Positions 53,114 to 61,911 of a stretch of DNA of 64,000 nt are shown here, in pieces. Numbering within the stretch: position 1 is the first letter of the stretch; each line of letters starts with the position of its first letter. The position numbers and the translations under genes were made by a program. The notes beneath the pieces were generated by a model that did no database searches, had not been told where the DNA came from, and was given only the letters and a program-made list of their open reading frames with translations. Where the stretch lies: positions 1 to 64,000 of the forward strand of contig DUQK01000064.1 of assembly GCA_012837835.1 (NCBI GenBank). Direction: 5' to 3'. Source of the DNA: Christensenellaceae bacterium (GTDB lineage Bacteria > Bacillota > Clostridia > Christensenellales > Aristaeellaceae).

Positions 53114-54391
53114 TTAATATGCGCTCTTTTCCATGCTGTCAATTACTGCCTGGAGTTTGTCCATGCACTCATCAAGTGTTATGGCTTCATCAAGGTAAGA
53201 CTGGATAATCGGGTGCAGCTCAGTGCTGAGCTTGGTTGCGCCCTTATACTTGGGTGTGCAAACTGAATTGTTCGCGACAACTTGTAGGAACTGCCAGTCC
53301 TTAAGTTCGGCATTTTCAAAGTACCTTGCGAGTGCAGGCATTTTGCCGTATACGTTTAAGGTTCCGGTCTGGCTGTTTTTGCCAAGCAAACCTTCCTTTA
53401 TAAACTGCGCTGCCAGTTTGGGGGATTTGGTTGCTCTGGGTATTATGGCAACGGTAGAGAAGCCGTAGGAGCCGTTTTCATAGCCGCCGGGGAAGCAGCT
53501 TAACGATGCGGTGCCGGGACCAAGGTTTACGTCCGCCTCTACAAAGGCGCCGCCGGTTTCAAGCAGCAGTGAAGTTATGCCTGCCTTAAAGCTGTTTCTT
53601 CCCGCCATATTGTCTGCATAGGTTTCCTTAGAGAATACGCCTTCCTTTGCGCCCTTCTGCCATACTTCAAGCATTTTCCTAAAGTTTTCAGATTCAAAGC
53701 TTAATATGCCGTTTTCATCGTAAATTGTGCCGTCCATGCCCTGTTTGGCCGCTATAAGCGTTGCAAATGTTGAAGAGCCCCACTGTATAACCGCGCCCTG
53801 AGTGGCTACCTTGCCATCTTCAACCTTGTGGAGTTTCTTTGCATACTCGTATACATCGTCCCAAGTTTCGGGCATTACAGGAGCATCTCTATCTTCGTCC
53901 CACAGACCCGCTTCCTTCATGGCTGCGTTGTTGCAGTTCATAGCATAAGCTTCGCATATTATGGGCATACCGTATTGTTTGTCGTTAATAGTGCCATCAA
54001 GCAGACCAACGCCTAGGAAATCGTCCTTAGCAAAGCCTTCTTCTTCGAAGAATTTTAGGTCTTCTTCAAAATCATACAGCAAATCCCTTGAAACGAACTG
54101 TGCTGCGTTATTGGCATCGCCTATAAGCAGTACGTCAACATCGGTTTCGCCGTTCATCCAGTTAACTGCATATGTAGGCAGGCTGGCGTAGTCCGGCAAA
54201 GTTTCAATGACCACTTCCACTCCGGGGTGGTCCTTCTCGAATTGCGCCGCCGCTTCTTCGATGAAGATTTTGGTTATCTGCCATGATAGGCCCATAACCG
54301 TTATCTTCTGTGGTTCTTCCTCCGCTAGTGCCACTGAGCACATGCTCATTAGCATTGCAAGGATCATCATTACGCTTAGTAATCTTTTCAT
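53114..54391 (-). CDS. Extracellular sugar-binding protein, amino-sugar operon
   Basis: 425 residues, ATG with AAAGGAGG upstream. Signal peptide 1-23 (ALA-EE) and no lipobox. Family-1 features: QKITVMGLSWQITK, then FEKDHPGVEVVIETLP, and PKLAAQFIKEGLL near the C-terminus. Begins the second half of the amino-sugar region. Its leader matches that of the binding-protein gene at 59037. Confidence 0.9.
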   Translation of the reverse strand: MKRLLSVMMILAMLMSMCSVALAEEEPQKITVMGLSWQITKIFIEEAAAQFEKDHPGVEVVIETLPDYASLPTYAVNWMNGETDVDVLLIGDANNAAQFVSRDLLYDFEEDLKFFEEEGFAKDDFLGVGLLDGTINDKQYGMPIICEAYAMNCNNAAMKEAGLWDEDRDAPVMPETWDDVYEYAKKLHKVEDGKVATQGAVIQWGSSTFATLIAAKQGMDGTIYDENGILSFESENFRKMLEVWQKGAKEGVFSKETYADNMAGRNSFKAGITSLLLETGGAFVEADVNLGPGTASLSCFPGGYENGSYGFSTVAIIPRATKSPKLAAQFIKEGLLGKNSQTGTLNVYGKMPALARYFENAELKDWQFLQVVANNSVCTPKYKGATKLSTELHPIIQSYLDEAITLDECMDKLQAVIDSMEKSAY

Positions 54392-54440
54392 GAAATGTCC
54401 TCCTTTTATTTTACACCCGATTTTTCGGATGCTATTGCCT
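54392..54440 (-). promoter_or_regulatory. Conserved leader of binding-protein gene, copy A
   Basis: About 49 bases almost identical to 60270-60318: AGCATCCGAAAAATCGGGTG followed by TAAAA and AAAGGAGG. The CCGA/TCGG arms (54418-54429) form a small hairpin before the ribosome site. Looser similarity runs about 40 bases further upstream. No clear promoter was found in 54440-54516. Confidence 0.65.
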
Positions 54441-54516
54441 TAATAAAATCCTATCAGCTTGTTTGCTTAATCTTTAGTCTGATAATTTAAAAATAAAGAT
54501 TGTCTTCATATCCCCC

Positions 54517-55815
54517 CTATTTACACAGTAATTCCGGCGCATACTGCTCAAATAAAAGCTCTAATATAAGAATTAGATTTCGTGTAATATGGAAAGGGTC
54601 TTTAACAGGCAAGGCGACAACCTTTTCCTGAGGCTTGCCCTCTCGAGTTAAAATCTGCACCCATTCTTTTATTTCTCTATCCGGATTTGGAAAGGTTGAG
54701 AAAGTATACTCAAATATTCTATCGTGCCATTTTAAAAATTCTTCATTGCCACTTATAAAATAACATAACAGGGTTGAATACAGCGCTTCGGAGTGAATCC
54801 ACCAAAGCTTATCTCCCCAGCCTGAAAGCTGCTTTGTCATAGGCTCATCAGCAATGCCGTCTAAACTGCCTATAGGTTCGCCCCCGTCAATCGCACAAAA
54901 ATGCAGAATGCCGCCGTATTCCTTGTCCCAGCCCCTTTCAAGCGCGTTTAGGGCGACGGGAATAATAATATCTTTCCACTCGGGGTTAGAAGTAAAATTG
55001 GCAGCGTCTATTAAAAACCACACATCCTCAAGTGTATGTCCGGGGTTCATGTGCTGCCCTAATATTTGCAGAAAAACTTTATTATCGGAAGTAATTACTT
55101 CACGCATAATATAGTTTTCGTCAACAAAATTTTCTAATATGTCTGACGCAAAGTATTCTAAATTTTGTCTGATAGCGCTTACATCTTCCTTGGCAAGCTG
55201 TTTAGCAGTTTGAAGCAATTCACAGCTTACATTCGAAAAAATCATAGGAATTCCATGTGCGCGGTATTTTTCGCTTAGCGGATAAGGCAGGGTATGATAA
55301 TCATTATTTTTTAGACGGACAAGCGCATTATCGTATAGCTTTTTGGCGAAGTTATATGCTTTAATATCATTGCTAATTGACGCAAATTTAGAAAGCCCTA
55401 TAATAACAAAGCAGTCGGCATATATGCTCATATCAAGCGGCATACCTGCCTCTATTCTCTTGTGCGTACCATCACGCTCCATTAAAAAGACACATCTATA
55501 ATCATCAGGCGATATTAGGCAATGTTTCATTAAAAATTCCGCGCCCTGTTTTGCTAGTTCAAAAAATTCGTTTCTTTGTATATCACTAAAAATAGGGCAG
55601 GGAGTTGCATATAGCTTTGAAAACATCCATACAAATCTGCCCTGACTCCATGTGTATTTATCATATGAAACAAGGTTTTTCCCGAAGTTGTCAAAGCAGT
55701 TCAAAAACCCGCCGTACTTTTCATCATGGCATCTCTTAAGCCAAAAAGATAATATGTTTGATTTTAATTCGTTTTCATAAAAGCCTATAAGCTTGATAGC
55801 TTCGACATTGTCCAT
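54517..55815 (-). CDS. AGE-family (N-acylglucosamine 2-epimerase) epimerase/isomerase
   Basis: 432 residues, alpha6/alpha6-barrel family. Recognised by RCHDEKYGGFLNCFD near the N-terminus, KYTWSQGRFVWMFSK, GQHMNPGHTLEDVWF and LWWIHSEALYSTL, which contain the catalytic His and Glu/Arg residues. Family members epimerise ManNAc/GlcNAc or isomerise free sugars such as cellobiose or mannose. ATG, 15 bases after the LarA-like gene in the same operon. Substrate not deducible. Confidence 0.88.
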   Translation of the reverse strand: MDNVEAIKLIGFYENELKSNILSFWLKRCHDEKYGGFLNCFDNFGKNLVSYDKYTWSQGRFVWMFSKLYATPCPIFSDIQRNEFFELAKQGAEFLMKHCLISPDDYRCVFLMERDGTHKRIEAGMPLDMSIYADCFVIIGLSKFASISNDIKAYNFAKKLYDNALVRLKNNDYHTLPYPLSEKYRAHGIPMIFSNVSCELLQTAKQLAKEDVSAIRQNLEYFASDILENFVDENYIMREVITSDNKVFLQILGQHMNPGHTLEDVWFLIDAANFTSNPEWKDIIIPVALNALERGWDKEYGGILHFCAIDGGEPIGSLDGIADEPMTKQLSGWGDKLWWIHSEALYSTLLCYFISGNEEFLKWHDRIFEYTFSTFPNPDREIKEWVQILTREGKPQEKVVALPVKDPFHITRNLILILELLFEQYAPELLCK

Positions 55816-55830
55816 TCTTTCTCTCCATTA

Positions 55831-57102
55831 TTATTCATATAAAAAGGTTTCAGCACCATTAGATAGCGCACCTATTTTGCAATTAGGATTTTCTGATATA
55901 AGGCTGTCTATAAGGGATTGAAATTCCGCAACATTATAATGTTCACAGCCGCATTGCCTCATATCTTCTGCGCTTACGCCGTCGCTTACTACAATTAGTC
56001 TTCGTCTGCGGCGGAGTTTTGACATGCTGTTGCCTACCGCAAGCGCCAACGGGTCATCAACGGTTTTACCTAATATACACTCACGAACGGCTTCGTCCCC
56101 ATCATCTCGCCCCATACATTTTGGGTATTCAGGGTGAGGACCAACGCCCTCATAGTTTGGGCTAAGCAGTATCATAATCCCTCCCCTATCGCCTTTAACA
56201 GCTGCCTCTGCTGCGTACAAAGCCTTTGGGGATTGCCAGAAGTCTTGGTCGGCAGGGTGCGATGATGCAATCATGATGTCAGCCTTCTCTATAACCTTGT
56301 ATCCAATAATCTCTTTTCCTCTGCGCACGCCCTCTCTATGCGCCTTTACATAGTGTCCGGCAACGACATCCACAATTTCCGCCTTGGCGTTGAGTACTAC
56401 ATTGATTATAAAATCAAGACCGACGGAATCTACCCATTGTTCCATCATGTCACGAATAGGTGTAGTATCAAGGCCATATAAGTTTTCATCATACAATGAT
56501 GCCACAAGGTGAAAATATGCCACTGTTTTTTCACCCGCAACGCCGGGATATATTATTTTCCCACCGCCGCCCCAGCCCATTACAGGGTGCGGTACTAAAC
56601 AGCCTATTCCTATATGTATATCCGCATCCATAACGGCTTTAGTAACCAAAATATCAACGCCTTCCGGAGTTTTGCCTACATATGTAAGCCCCTCGGGTTT
56701 GCGGAACTCTGAATTTATTACACGGTAATTTTCATAAATTTCAGCGCCTACACGGTTTTTTAACTCTTCTTCCGTCATATAGCGGTGACTGCCCAGCGCC
56801 GCAACAATAACTATGTTTTTAGGCAGCGCACCAAAGCTTAATAAATGTGATAATAATATGGGAAGTATGGTAGATATAGGAGTTGGTCTTGAAATATCAT
56901 CAATAATAATTGCTATTGTCTTTTCAGGGCTAATAATATCTTTAAGCTGCGCCCCGCCAACAGGATTTGAAACCGCTTCTTCTATCAGCTTTTCAAGGTC
57001 TACACATGGATTTACAAATTCAGGGTCCATCATCCCAATAAAATTTTGTTTGGGAATAGTTACTGAAACCTTGTCTTTTCCATAGGGTAAAGTAATTAAC
57101 AT
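55831..57102 (-). CDS. LarA-like nickel-dependent racemase/epimerase, copy 1
   Basis: 423 residues from ATG 57102 (AAAGGAG upstream). Lactate-racemase family using the nickel-pincer cofactor. His106 (ALGSHRYM), His172 and Lys182 (VPHPVMGWGGGGKIIYPG) match the H108, H174 and cofactor-binding K184 of Lactobacillus LarA; DDISRPTP gives the substrate-binding Asp and Arg. About 85% identical by eye to the copy at 60508. LarB/C/E cofactor genes are absent here. In a sugar operon it more likely epimerises an aldonic or other sugar acid than lactate (inference). Confidence 0.88.
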   Translation of the reverse strand: MLITLPYGKDKVSVTIPKQNFIGMMDPEFVNPCVDLEKLIEEAVSNPVGGAQLKDIISPEKTIAIIIDDISRPTPISTILPILLSHLLSFGALPKNIVIVAALGSHRYMTEEELKNRVGAEIYENYRVINSEFRKPEGLTYVGKTPEGVDILVTKAVMDADIHIGIGCLVPHPVMGWGGGGKIIYPGVAGEKTVAYFHLVASLYDENLYGLDTTPIRDMMEQWVDSVGLDFIINVVLNAKAEIVDVVAGHYVKAHREGVRRGKEIIGYKVIEKADIMIASSHPADQDFWQSPKALYAAEAAVKGDRGGIMILLSPNYEGVGPHPEYPKCMGRDDGDEAVRECILGKTVDDPLALAVGNSMSKLRRRRRLIVVSDGVSAEDMRQCGCEHYNVAEFQSLIDSLISENPNCKIGALSNGAETFLYE

Positions 57103-57176
57103 CACTAGAGCTCCTTTTAATAAATATATTTACAAAGCTAATACTGTTTTAGCTTGAAACTGCAAGAATAAAATCA

Positions 57177-58025
57177 TTATTTAATCGCTCCCTTTGTAAC
57201 ATCTCCGGTAATATATTTTCTTATGGATATAAAGAGAATAACCAGCGGCGTTGTTGCAATTGTCGCCCCCGCCATAACAAGATGCCAAGGGATACCTATT
57301 GCGGGGTTGTTTTTTAGTATTTCGTATAGTTTAACTATAATTGTCTTATTGGAAGTTGACGAAGTAAAAGTAAAGGCAAACAAGAACTCATTCCATGTAC
57401 GAGTAAATGCAAATATTATTGCAACTGCAATGCCCATAGAGGCAATCGGCAGTGATATTCTAATAAGCGCTTGAAACCTGCCGCAGCCGTCTATCTTTGC
57501 AGATTCAAGCACCTCAACCGGTACATTGTCAAAACTGCTCTTTAGCATTAATACGATAAATGCCAAATTAAAAGTTACATTCATCAGAACTAAACTTATA
57601 TGGTTATCAATCAAGCCCCAGTTGTTCATTTGTTGATACAAAGGTATTATTACGATTATAGGCGCAAACATCTGACTTACTAATACCAAATAGTATATTA
57701 TGCCCTTAAACCAATAATCTAACTTGGACATAGCGTAGGCAGCAGGTATACCTATCAGCAATATTGTTATTATGCTGCCTATTGCAACTATTATGCTGTT
57801 TTTAAAGCCCACTAGGATATCCATTTTTTTGAATACTTCTATGTAGTTTTCCCAAACAGGCTCGCTTGGCATCCACCTAACAGGCCTTGAAAAAACTTCA
57901 TTTGCCGGCTTTATCGAAACTGTTAGCATTGCCACAACCGGAAAGAACAAAAATACAATCATGACAATTACAACCAGCGCAAGCAGAATTTTATATGCCC
58001 TTTTACGAATCTTATTTCTATTCAA
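57177..58025 (-). CDS. Carbohydrate ABC permease (MalG type), sugar-acid operon
   Basis: 282 residues from TTG 58025, with AAGGAGG six bases upstream; the in-frame ATG at 58055 lies deep in the previous gene and lacks a site. Six helices; the EAA loop is LESAKIDGCGRFQAL. Overlaps its MalF partner by 8 bases. Confidence 0.91.
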   Translation of the reverse strand: MNRNKIRKRAYKILLALVVIVMIVFLFFPVVAMLTVSIKPANEVFSRPVRWMPSEPVWENYIEVFKKMDILVGFKNSIIVAIGSIITILLIGIPAAYAMSKLDYWFKGIIYYLVLVSQMFAPIIVIIPLYQQMNNWGLIDNHISLVLMNVTFNLAFIVLMLKSSFDNVPVEVLESAKIDGCGRFQALIRISLPIASMGIAVAIIFAFTRTWNEFLFAFTFTSSTSNKTIIVKLYEILKNNPAIGIPWHLVMAGATIATTPLVILFISIRKYITGDVTKGAIK

Positions 58026-58899
58026 ATGATACCTCCTTATTTTTCGACCTGACATACAGAACGGAGAACATTGATAGAATAATAAAGCAAATTATGCTGA
58101 TAGCCGAAGAATATCCTCTGTTGTTAAACTCAAAGGCATTTTGATAAACAAGGTTAACGAGAATTGAAGATGAGTTAGCGGGACCGCCGGTAGTCATCAT
58201 GTAAATCACATCAAAAGAGTTAAAAGCCCATATACCTATTAACAGAGCCAGTGTCCTTACATCGGTAAAAATTAAATGTATAGTTATATGAAAGAATTTT
58301 CTTAAATACCCCGCTCCGTCTATCGATGCCGCCTCATATATATACGTTGGAATAGAATATAAGGACGCCAAGATATTGAGCGCGCAAAACGGAGCAACCG
58401 CCCAAACATTTACAATCAGCACCGCCAAAAGCGATGTTGCCGGATTACCCAGAAAAGACATGGGTCTTTCCAAAATATTTAAATCCAGCAATAACTGCGT
58501 TATATGACCAAAGGTTGGATGATACATTAGCCTCCACACAACGCAGGACACAGCAGCAGGCATGGCATAAGGTATCAACATTACCCCGGTAAGAACCCGC
58601 TTACCAATAAAGTTATTATAAAGAACAAGCGCCATTAATAGACCAATAAGGATTTTCGCAGCAACACCTACAAAAACCCATATAAAAGTATTTTTGAGAA
58701 CCATAGAGGCATCTTTACTGTTAAAAAACTTGATGAAATTATCAAAGTGAACATATTCAACATCGCCGTTCGCTTTTATTTGAAGAAATGAGTTTTCAAA
58801 AACCTGTATGATAGGACCTAATATAAAAACACTAAAGAATATCAACATCGGCAAGATGTATAATAAGTTAGTTGTTTTTATTATATTCTCCCTCTTCAT
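58018..58899 (-). CDS. Carbohydrate ABC permease (MalF type), sugar-acid operon
   Basis: 293 residues, six helices; EAA loop YEAASIDGAGYLRKF. ATG with GGAGG upstream. Separated from the binding-protein gene by a 10-bp-stem hairpin. Confidence 0.92.
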   Translation of the reverse strand: MKRENIIKTTNLLYILPMLIFFSVFILGPIIQVFENSFLQIKANGDVEYVHFDNFIKFFNSKDASMVLKNTFIWVFVGVAAKILIGLLMALVLYNNFIGKRVLTGVMLIPYAMPAAVSCVVWRLMYHPTFGHITQLLLDLNILERPMSFLGNPATSLLAVLIVNVWAVAPFCALNILASLYSIPTYIYEAASIDGAGYLRKFFHITIHLIFTDVRTLALLIGIWAFNSFDVIYMMTTGGPANSSSILVNLVYQNAFEFNNRGYSSAISIICFIILSMFSVLYVRSKNKEVSFE

Positions 58900-58926
58900 T
58901 TAGATGCCTCCATTTGATGACGGAAT

Positions 58927-58957
58927 CCGGAGATAGAGTGTGTTTCCCTATCTCCGG
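58927..58957 (-). terminator. Hairpin between binding-protein and permease genes
   Basis: CCGGAGATAG (58927-58936) and CTATCTCCGG (58948-58957) across 11 bases, perfect stem. Same location relative to genes as at 45179. Confidence 0.72.
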
Positions 58958-59036
58958 TATAACACAGAATTACACTCTGTTTGTTTTAGAATATGAACTA
59001 ACCAAGATTTAGTTCAAATTCCAAAGGGTTTGCCCC

Positions 59037-60269
59037 TTATTGAGCAGCCAATACCTCATTGCAATCTTTTTCAGCAGCTGCAAAGGCTTCTGCCGCCGTC
59101 AGTTGACCAAAGACCGCCTTTGTTACATTGTCTGCCATTATTTTCTGGATTTCCTCCCAGCAGGTTATAGAGGGCTTAAATTTAGCAATAGGCTCCATAG
59201 CTGCAAAGGGCGCTACAAACACATTGCTTTCGTCGGTAAAGATAGGCATTTCTTTATAATAGCTGGCTTGATTGGGTACAAACCCGGCATTATCTATTAC
59301 TTTGCCCTGATATTTCGCTTGATGCCAGAACTCCAGCCATTTAGCTGTAATATCCTGATTGCCGGTATCAAACACCAAGTCCACGTCCATTACGCCATAA
59401 GAATAAGCCTCTCCGCCGGGGCCTTTTAAGGGCTGCAAAATTGTAGCCCAATCATAATTCTCTCCTGCTGCTTTGAGCGCGGCTAAGCCTTGCGCATTAT
59501 GAACATAAGCGGCAGCGGTTTGAGTTGTGAAGTTAGACTGGGTTTCATTTATCGTTGCTTCGCCATAATCCGGAACGGCATATTGAGCAAGGTCTACATA
59601 CATCTGTAAGGCTGCAACGCCTTCTTCAGTATTAAAAGCTACGGTTTTTTGATCTTCGCTTAGAACATCGGCACCATACGCCCAGAGAATAGGCAGGAAG
59701 CAGTCAATTGTGTTCTTGGGGTGACCCGCTACTAAGGTGTAGGCATAGGGGCAGGTTTTGCCGCAAAGCTCCGGCGCTAATTCCAGCAAGCCTTCCCAAG
59801 TAGTCGGGGGTTCATCGCAGACTTCATCAAAAGCAGTCTGGTTAATAAGTATAGAGCGGACGGACATATACGACGGCATTGCCCATAATTCTCCATTTAC
59901 GGAGCAAACATCCCTAGCGGCTTTAGAAAAATCATCATACAGCTCCTTGCTGATTAGATTGTCTATTGCCACGGTATAGCCCGCTTCTTTGAACTGTACC
60001 GTCCAAGAACTGAAACCATACATTGAATCCGGCATATTGCCGCCGTCAGCGAGTGTTAGTATCTTGGAGTAAGCGTCAGAATAGGACCAACTCTCAAGGT
60101 TTACCTTTACTCCTTCTTTTTCTTCGAAAGCTTTAGCAGCTTCCTGGAGTAACTCCATACCTGTATTGCCTAGAGTTACATAAGTTATCTCTTTAGTTTC
60201 TGCAAGCGTCGGCACAAAAAGTACCAAAGCGAGGCTTAAAGAGATTAGTGCTAACAGCATCTTTTTCAT
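59037..60269 (-). CDS. Extracellular sugar-binding protein, sugar-acid operon
   Basis: 410 residues, ATG with AAAGGAGG upstream. Signal peptide 1-23 (LA-ET) without lipobox. KEITYVTLGNTGMELLQEAAKAFEEK-type N-terminal fold; many aromatic residues in the presumed binding cleft (SMYGFSSWTVQF). Precedes its two permeases after a hairpin. Own promoter at 60433. Confidence 0.9.
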   Translation of the reverse strand: MKKMLLALISLSLALVLFVPTLAETKEITYVTLGNTGMELLQEAAKAFEEKEGVKVNLESWSYSDAYSKILTLADGGNMPDSMYGFSSWTVQFKEAGYTVAIDNLISKELYDDFSKAARDVCSVNGELWAMPSYMSVRSILINQTAFDEVCDEPPTTWEGLLELAPELCGKTCPYAYTLVAGHPKNTIDCFLPILWAYGADVLSEDQKTVAFNTEEGVAALQMYVDLAQYAVPDYGEATINETQSNFTTQTAAAYVHNAQGLAALKAAGENYDWATILQPLKGPGGEAYSYGVMDVDLVFDTGNQDITAKWLEFWHQAKYQGKVIDNAGFVPNQASYYKEMPIFTDESNVFVAPFAAMEPIAKFKPSITCWEEIQKIMADNVTKAVFGQLTAAEAFAAAEKDCNEVLAAQ

Positions 60270-60318
60270 AAAATTTCCTCCTTTTGTTTTACACCCGATT
60301 TTTTCGGATGCTAATTCC
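60270..60318 (-). promoter_or_regulatory. Conserved leader of binding-protein gene, copy B
   Basis: Nearly identical to 54392-54440, with the same CCGA/TCGG mini-hairpin (60295-60307) and AAAGGAGG. The two binding proteins themselves are not close paralogues, so the leader is conserved beyond the genes it precedes. Confidence 0.65.
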
Positions 60319-60432
60319 TCAGTTAAAGTCCGCTCAGCTTACCGGCTTTATTTTTAATCCGATAGTAGAGCCTTAAAAATAACATTTCCGCTCTTGGCTA
60401 GCCTTCACGTATAATTAATATGCTTCTTAACT

Positions 60433-60462
60433 ATTATATATAGCTATTTGCATATTTACCAA
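60433..60462 (-). promoter_or_regulatory. Promoter of the sugar-acid ABC operon
   Basis: Minus strand TTGGTA (60457-60462), 18 bases, TATAAT (60433-60438), giving a leader of about 160 bases before the ATG at 60269. Confidence 0.6.
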
Positions 60463-60507
60463 CTACTGCCTAAAATTAAGATATAGTCTTTACATTAGAC
60501 ACTCCTT

Positions 60508-61782
60508 TTATTCATATAAGAAAGTTTTTGCGCCATTTGATAGCGCGCCTATGCGGCAATTTGGATTTTCTGATATAAGGCTGTCTATAAGCGATTGGAA
60601 TTCGGAAACCCTATAATGCTCACAGCCGCAGAGCCTCATATCTTCTGCACTTACACCATCGCTTACCACAATTACCCTTCGCCTGCGGCGGAGTTTTGAC
60701 ATGCTGTTGCCAACCGCAAGTGCTAGAGGGTTGCCAACGGTTTTGCCTAAAATACACTCACGAACGGCTTCGTCGCAATCATCCTGTCCCATCCATTTTG
60801 GGTATTCAGGGTGGGGACCTATGCCCTCGTAATTGGGGCTAAGCAGAATCATGATTCCTCCCCTATCGCCTTTTACGGCAGCCTCTGCCGCTTGCAACGC
60901 CTTTGTAGACTGCCAAAAGTCTTGGTCGGCAGGGTGCGATGAGGCAATCATAATATCCGCCTTCTCTGTAAGCTTATATCCTACAATTTGTTTTCCTCTG
61001 CGCACACCCTCTCTATGCGCTTTGATATAGTGTCCGGCAACAACATCCACAATTTCCGCATTTTCATTTAGTAACACATTAATTATGAAGTGAAGCCCCA
61101 CGGCATCTACCCATTTTTCCATCATGTCGCGAATGGGCGTAGTATCTTGACCATAAAAGCATCCTTCATATAGTGATGCTAAAAGGTGAAAATATGCCAC
61201 TACTTTTTCGCCTGCAATGCCGGGATATACTGTCTTTCCGCCGCCGGCCCAACCCATTGTAGGATGCGGCACTAAACAGCCTATTCCAATATGTATATCC
61301 GTATCCATTACGGCTTTAGTAACTAAAACATCTACGCCTTCCGGAGTTTTTCCTACATATGTAAGCCCCTCTGGTTTACGGAACTCGGAGTTTATAACCC
61401 GATAGTTTTTGTATATTTCAGCACCAACACGCTCTTTTAACTCTTCTTCCGTCATATAGCGGTGGCTGCCCAGCGCCGCTACAATAACTATGTTTTCGCT
61501 TGCCGCGCCAAGGCTTAATAAATGCGATAACAGTATAGGGAGTATAGTAGAAATAGGGGTTGGTCTTGAAATATCGTCTATAATAATTGCTATTGTCTTT
61601 TCGGGGGTAATAATATCTTTAAGTTTCGATCCGCCAATAGGCTGTAAAATGGCATTTTCAATAGATTTTTTAGAGTCGGCGCATGGCACTGCAAATTCAG
61701 GGTCCATCATGCCTATGAAGTTTTGCTTAGGGATAGTTACAGAAACACTGTCTTTCCCATAGGGTAATTTTATTAACTCCAT
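60508..61782 (-). CDS. LarA-like nickel-dependent racemase/epimerase, copy 2
   Basis: 424 residues, ATG with AAAGGAG upstream. All active-site positions of copy 1 are kept (ALGSHRYM, VPHPTMGWAGGGKTVYPG, DDISRPTP, SSHPADQDFWQS). About 85% identity to copy 1, with differences clustered at residues 28-55 and around 198-225 (YEGCFYGQD against YDENLYGLD), which may mark a changed substrate pocket. It lies upstream of the ABC genes, copy 1 downstream. Confidence 0.88.
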   Translation of the reverse strand: MELIKLPYGKDSVSVTIPKQNFIGMMDPEFAVPCADSKKSIENAILQPIGGSKLKDIITPEKTIAIIIDDISRPTPISTILPILLSHLLSLGAASENIVIVAALGSHRYMTEEELKERVGAEIYKNYRVINSEFRKPEGLTYVGKTPEGVDVLVTKAVMDTDIHIGIGCLVPHPTMGWAGGGKTVYPGIAGEKVVAYFHLLASLYEGCFYGQDTTPIRDMMEKWVDAVGLHFIINVLLNENAEIVDVVAGHYIKAHREGVRRGKQIVGYKLTEKADIMIASSHPADQDFWQSTKALQAAEAAVKGDRGGIMILLSPNYEGIGPHPEYPKWMGQDDCDEAVRECILGKTVGNPLALAVGNSMSKLRRRRRVIVVSDGVSAEDMRLCGCEHYRVSEFQSLIDSLISENPNCRIGALSNGAKTFLYE

Positions 61783-61911
61783 ATGCGCTCCTTTCTATAA
61801 ATCTATTTATGCTAAGCTTTAAATCCGCCGCAACCATATATCTTTGCCTATTCCATTATTGAACCTAAACTGCTTTTTGGCATTAAGACAATGATTGACA
61901 AATTAAAAGTA

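Noticed and set aside
60270..60432. Known riboswitch class in the binding-protein leaders
   Set aside because: The shared part is too short and its only stem is 4 bp; no aptamer consensus was recognised.
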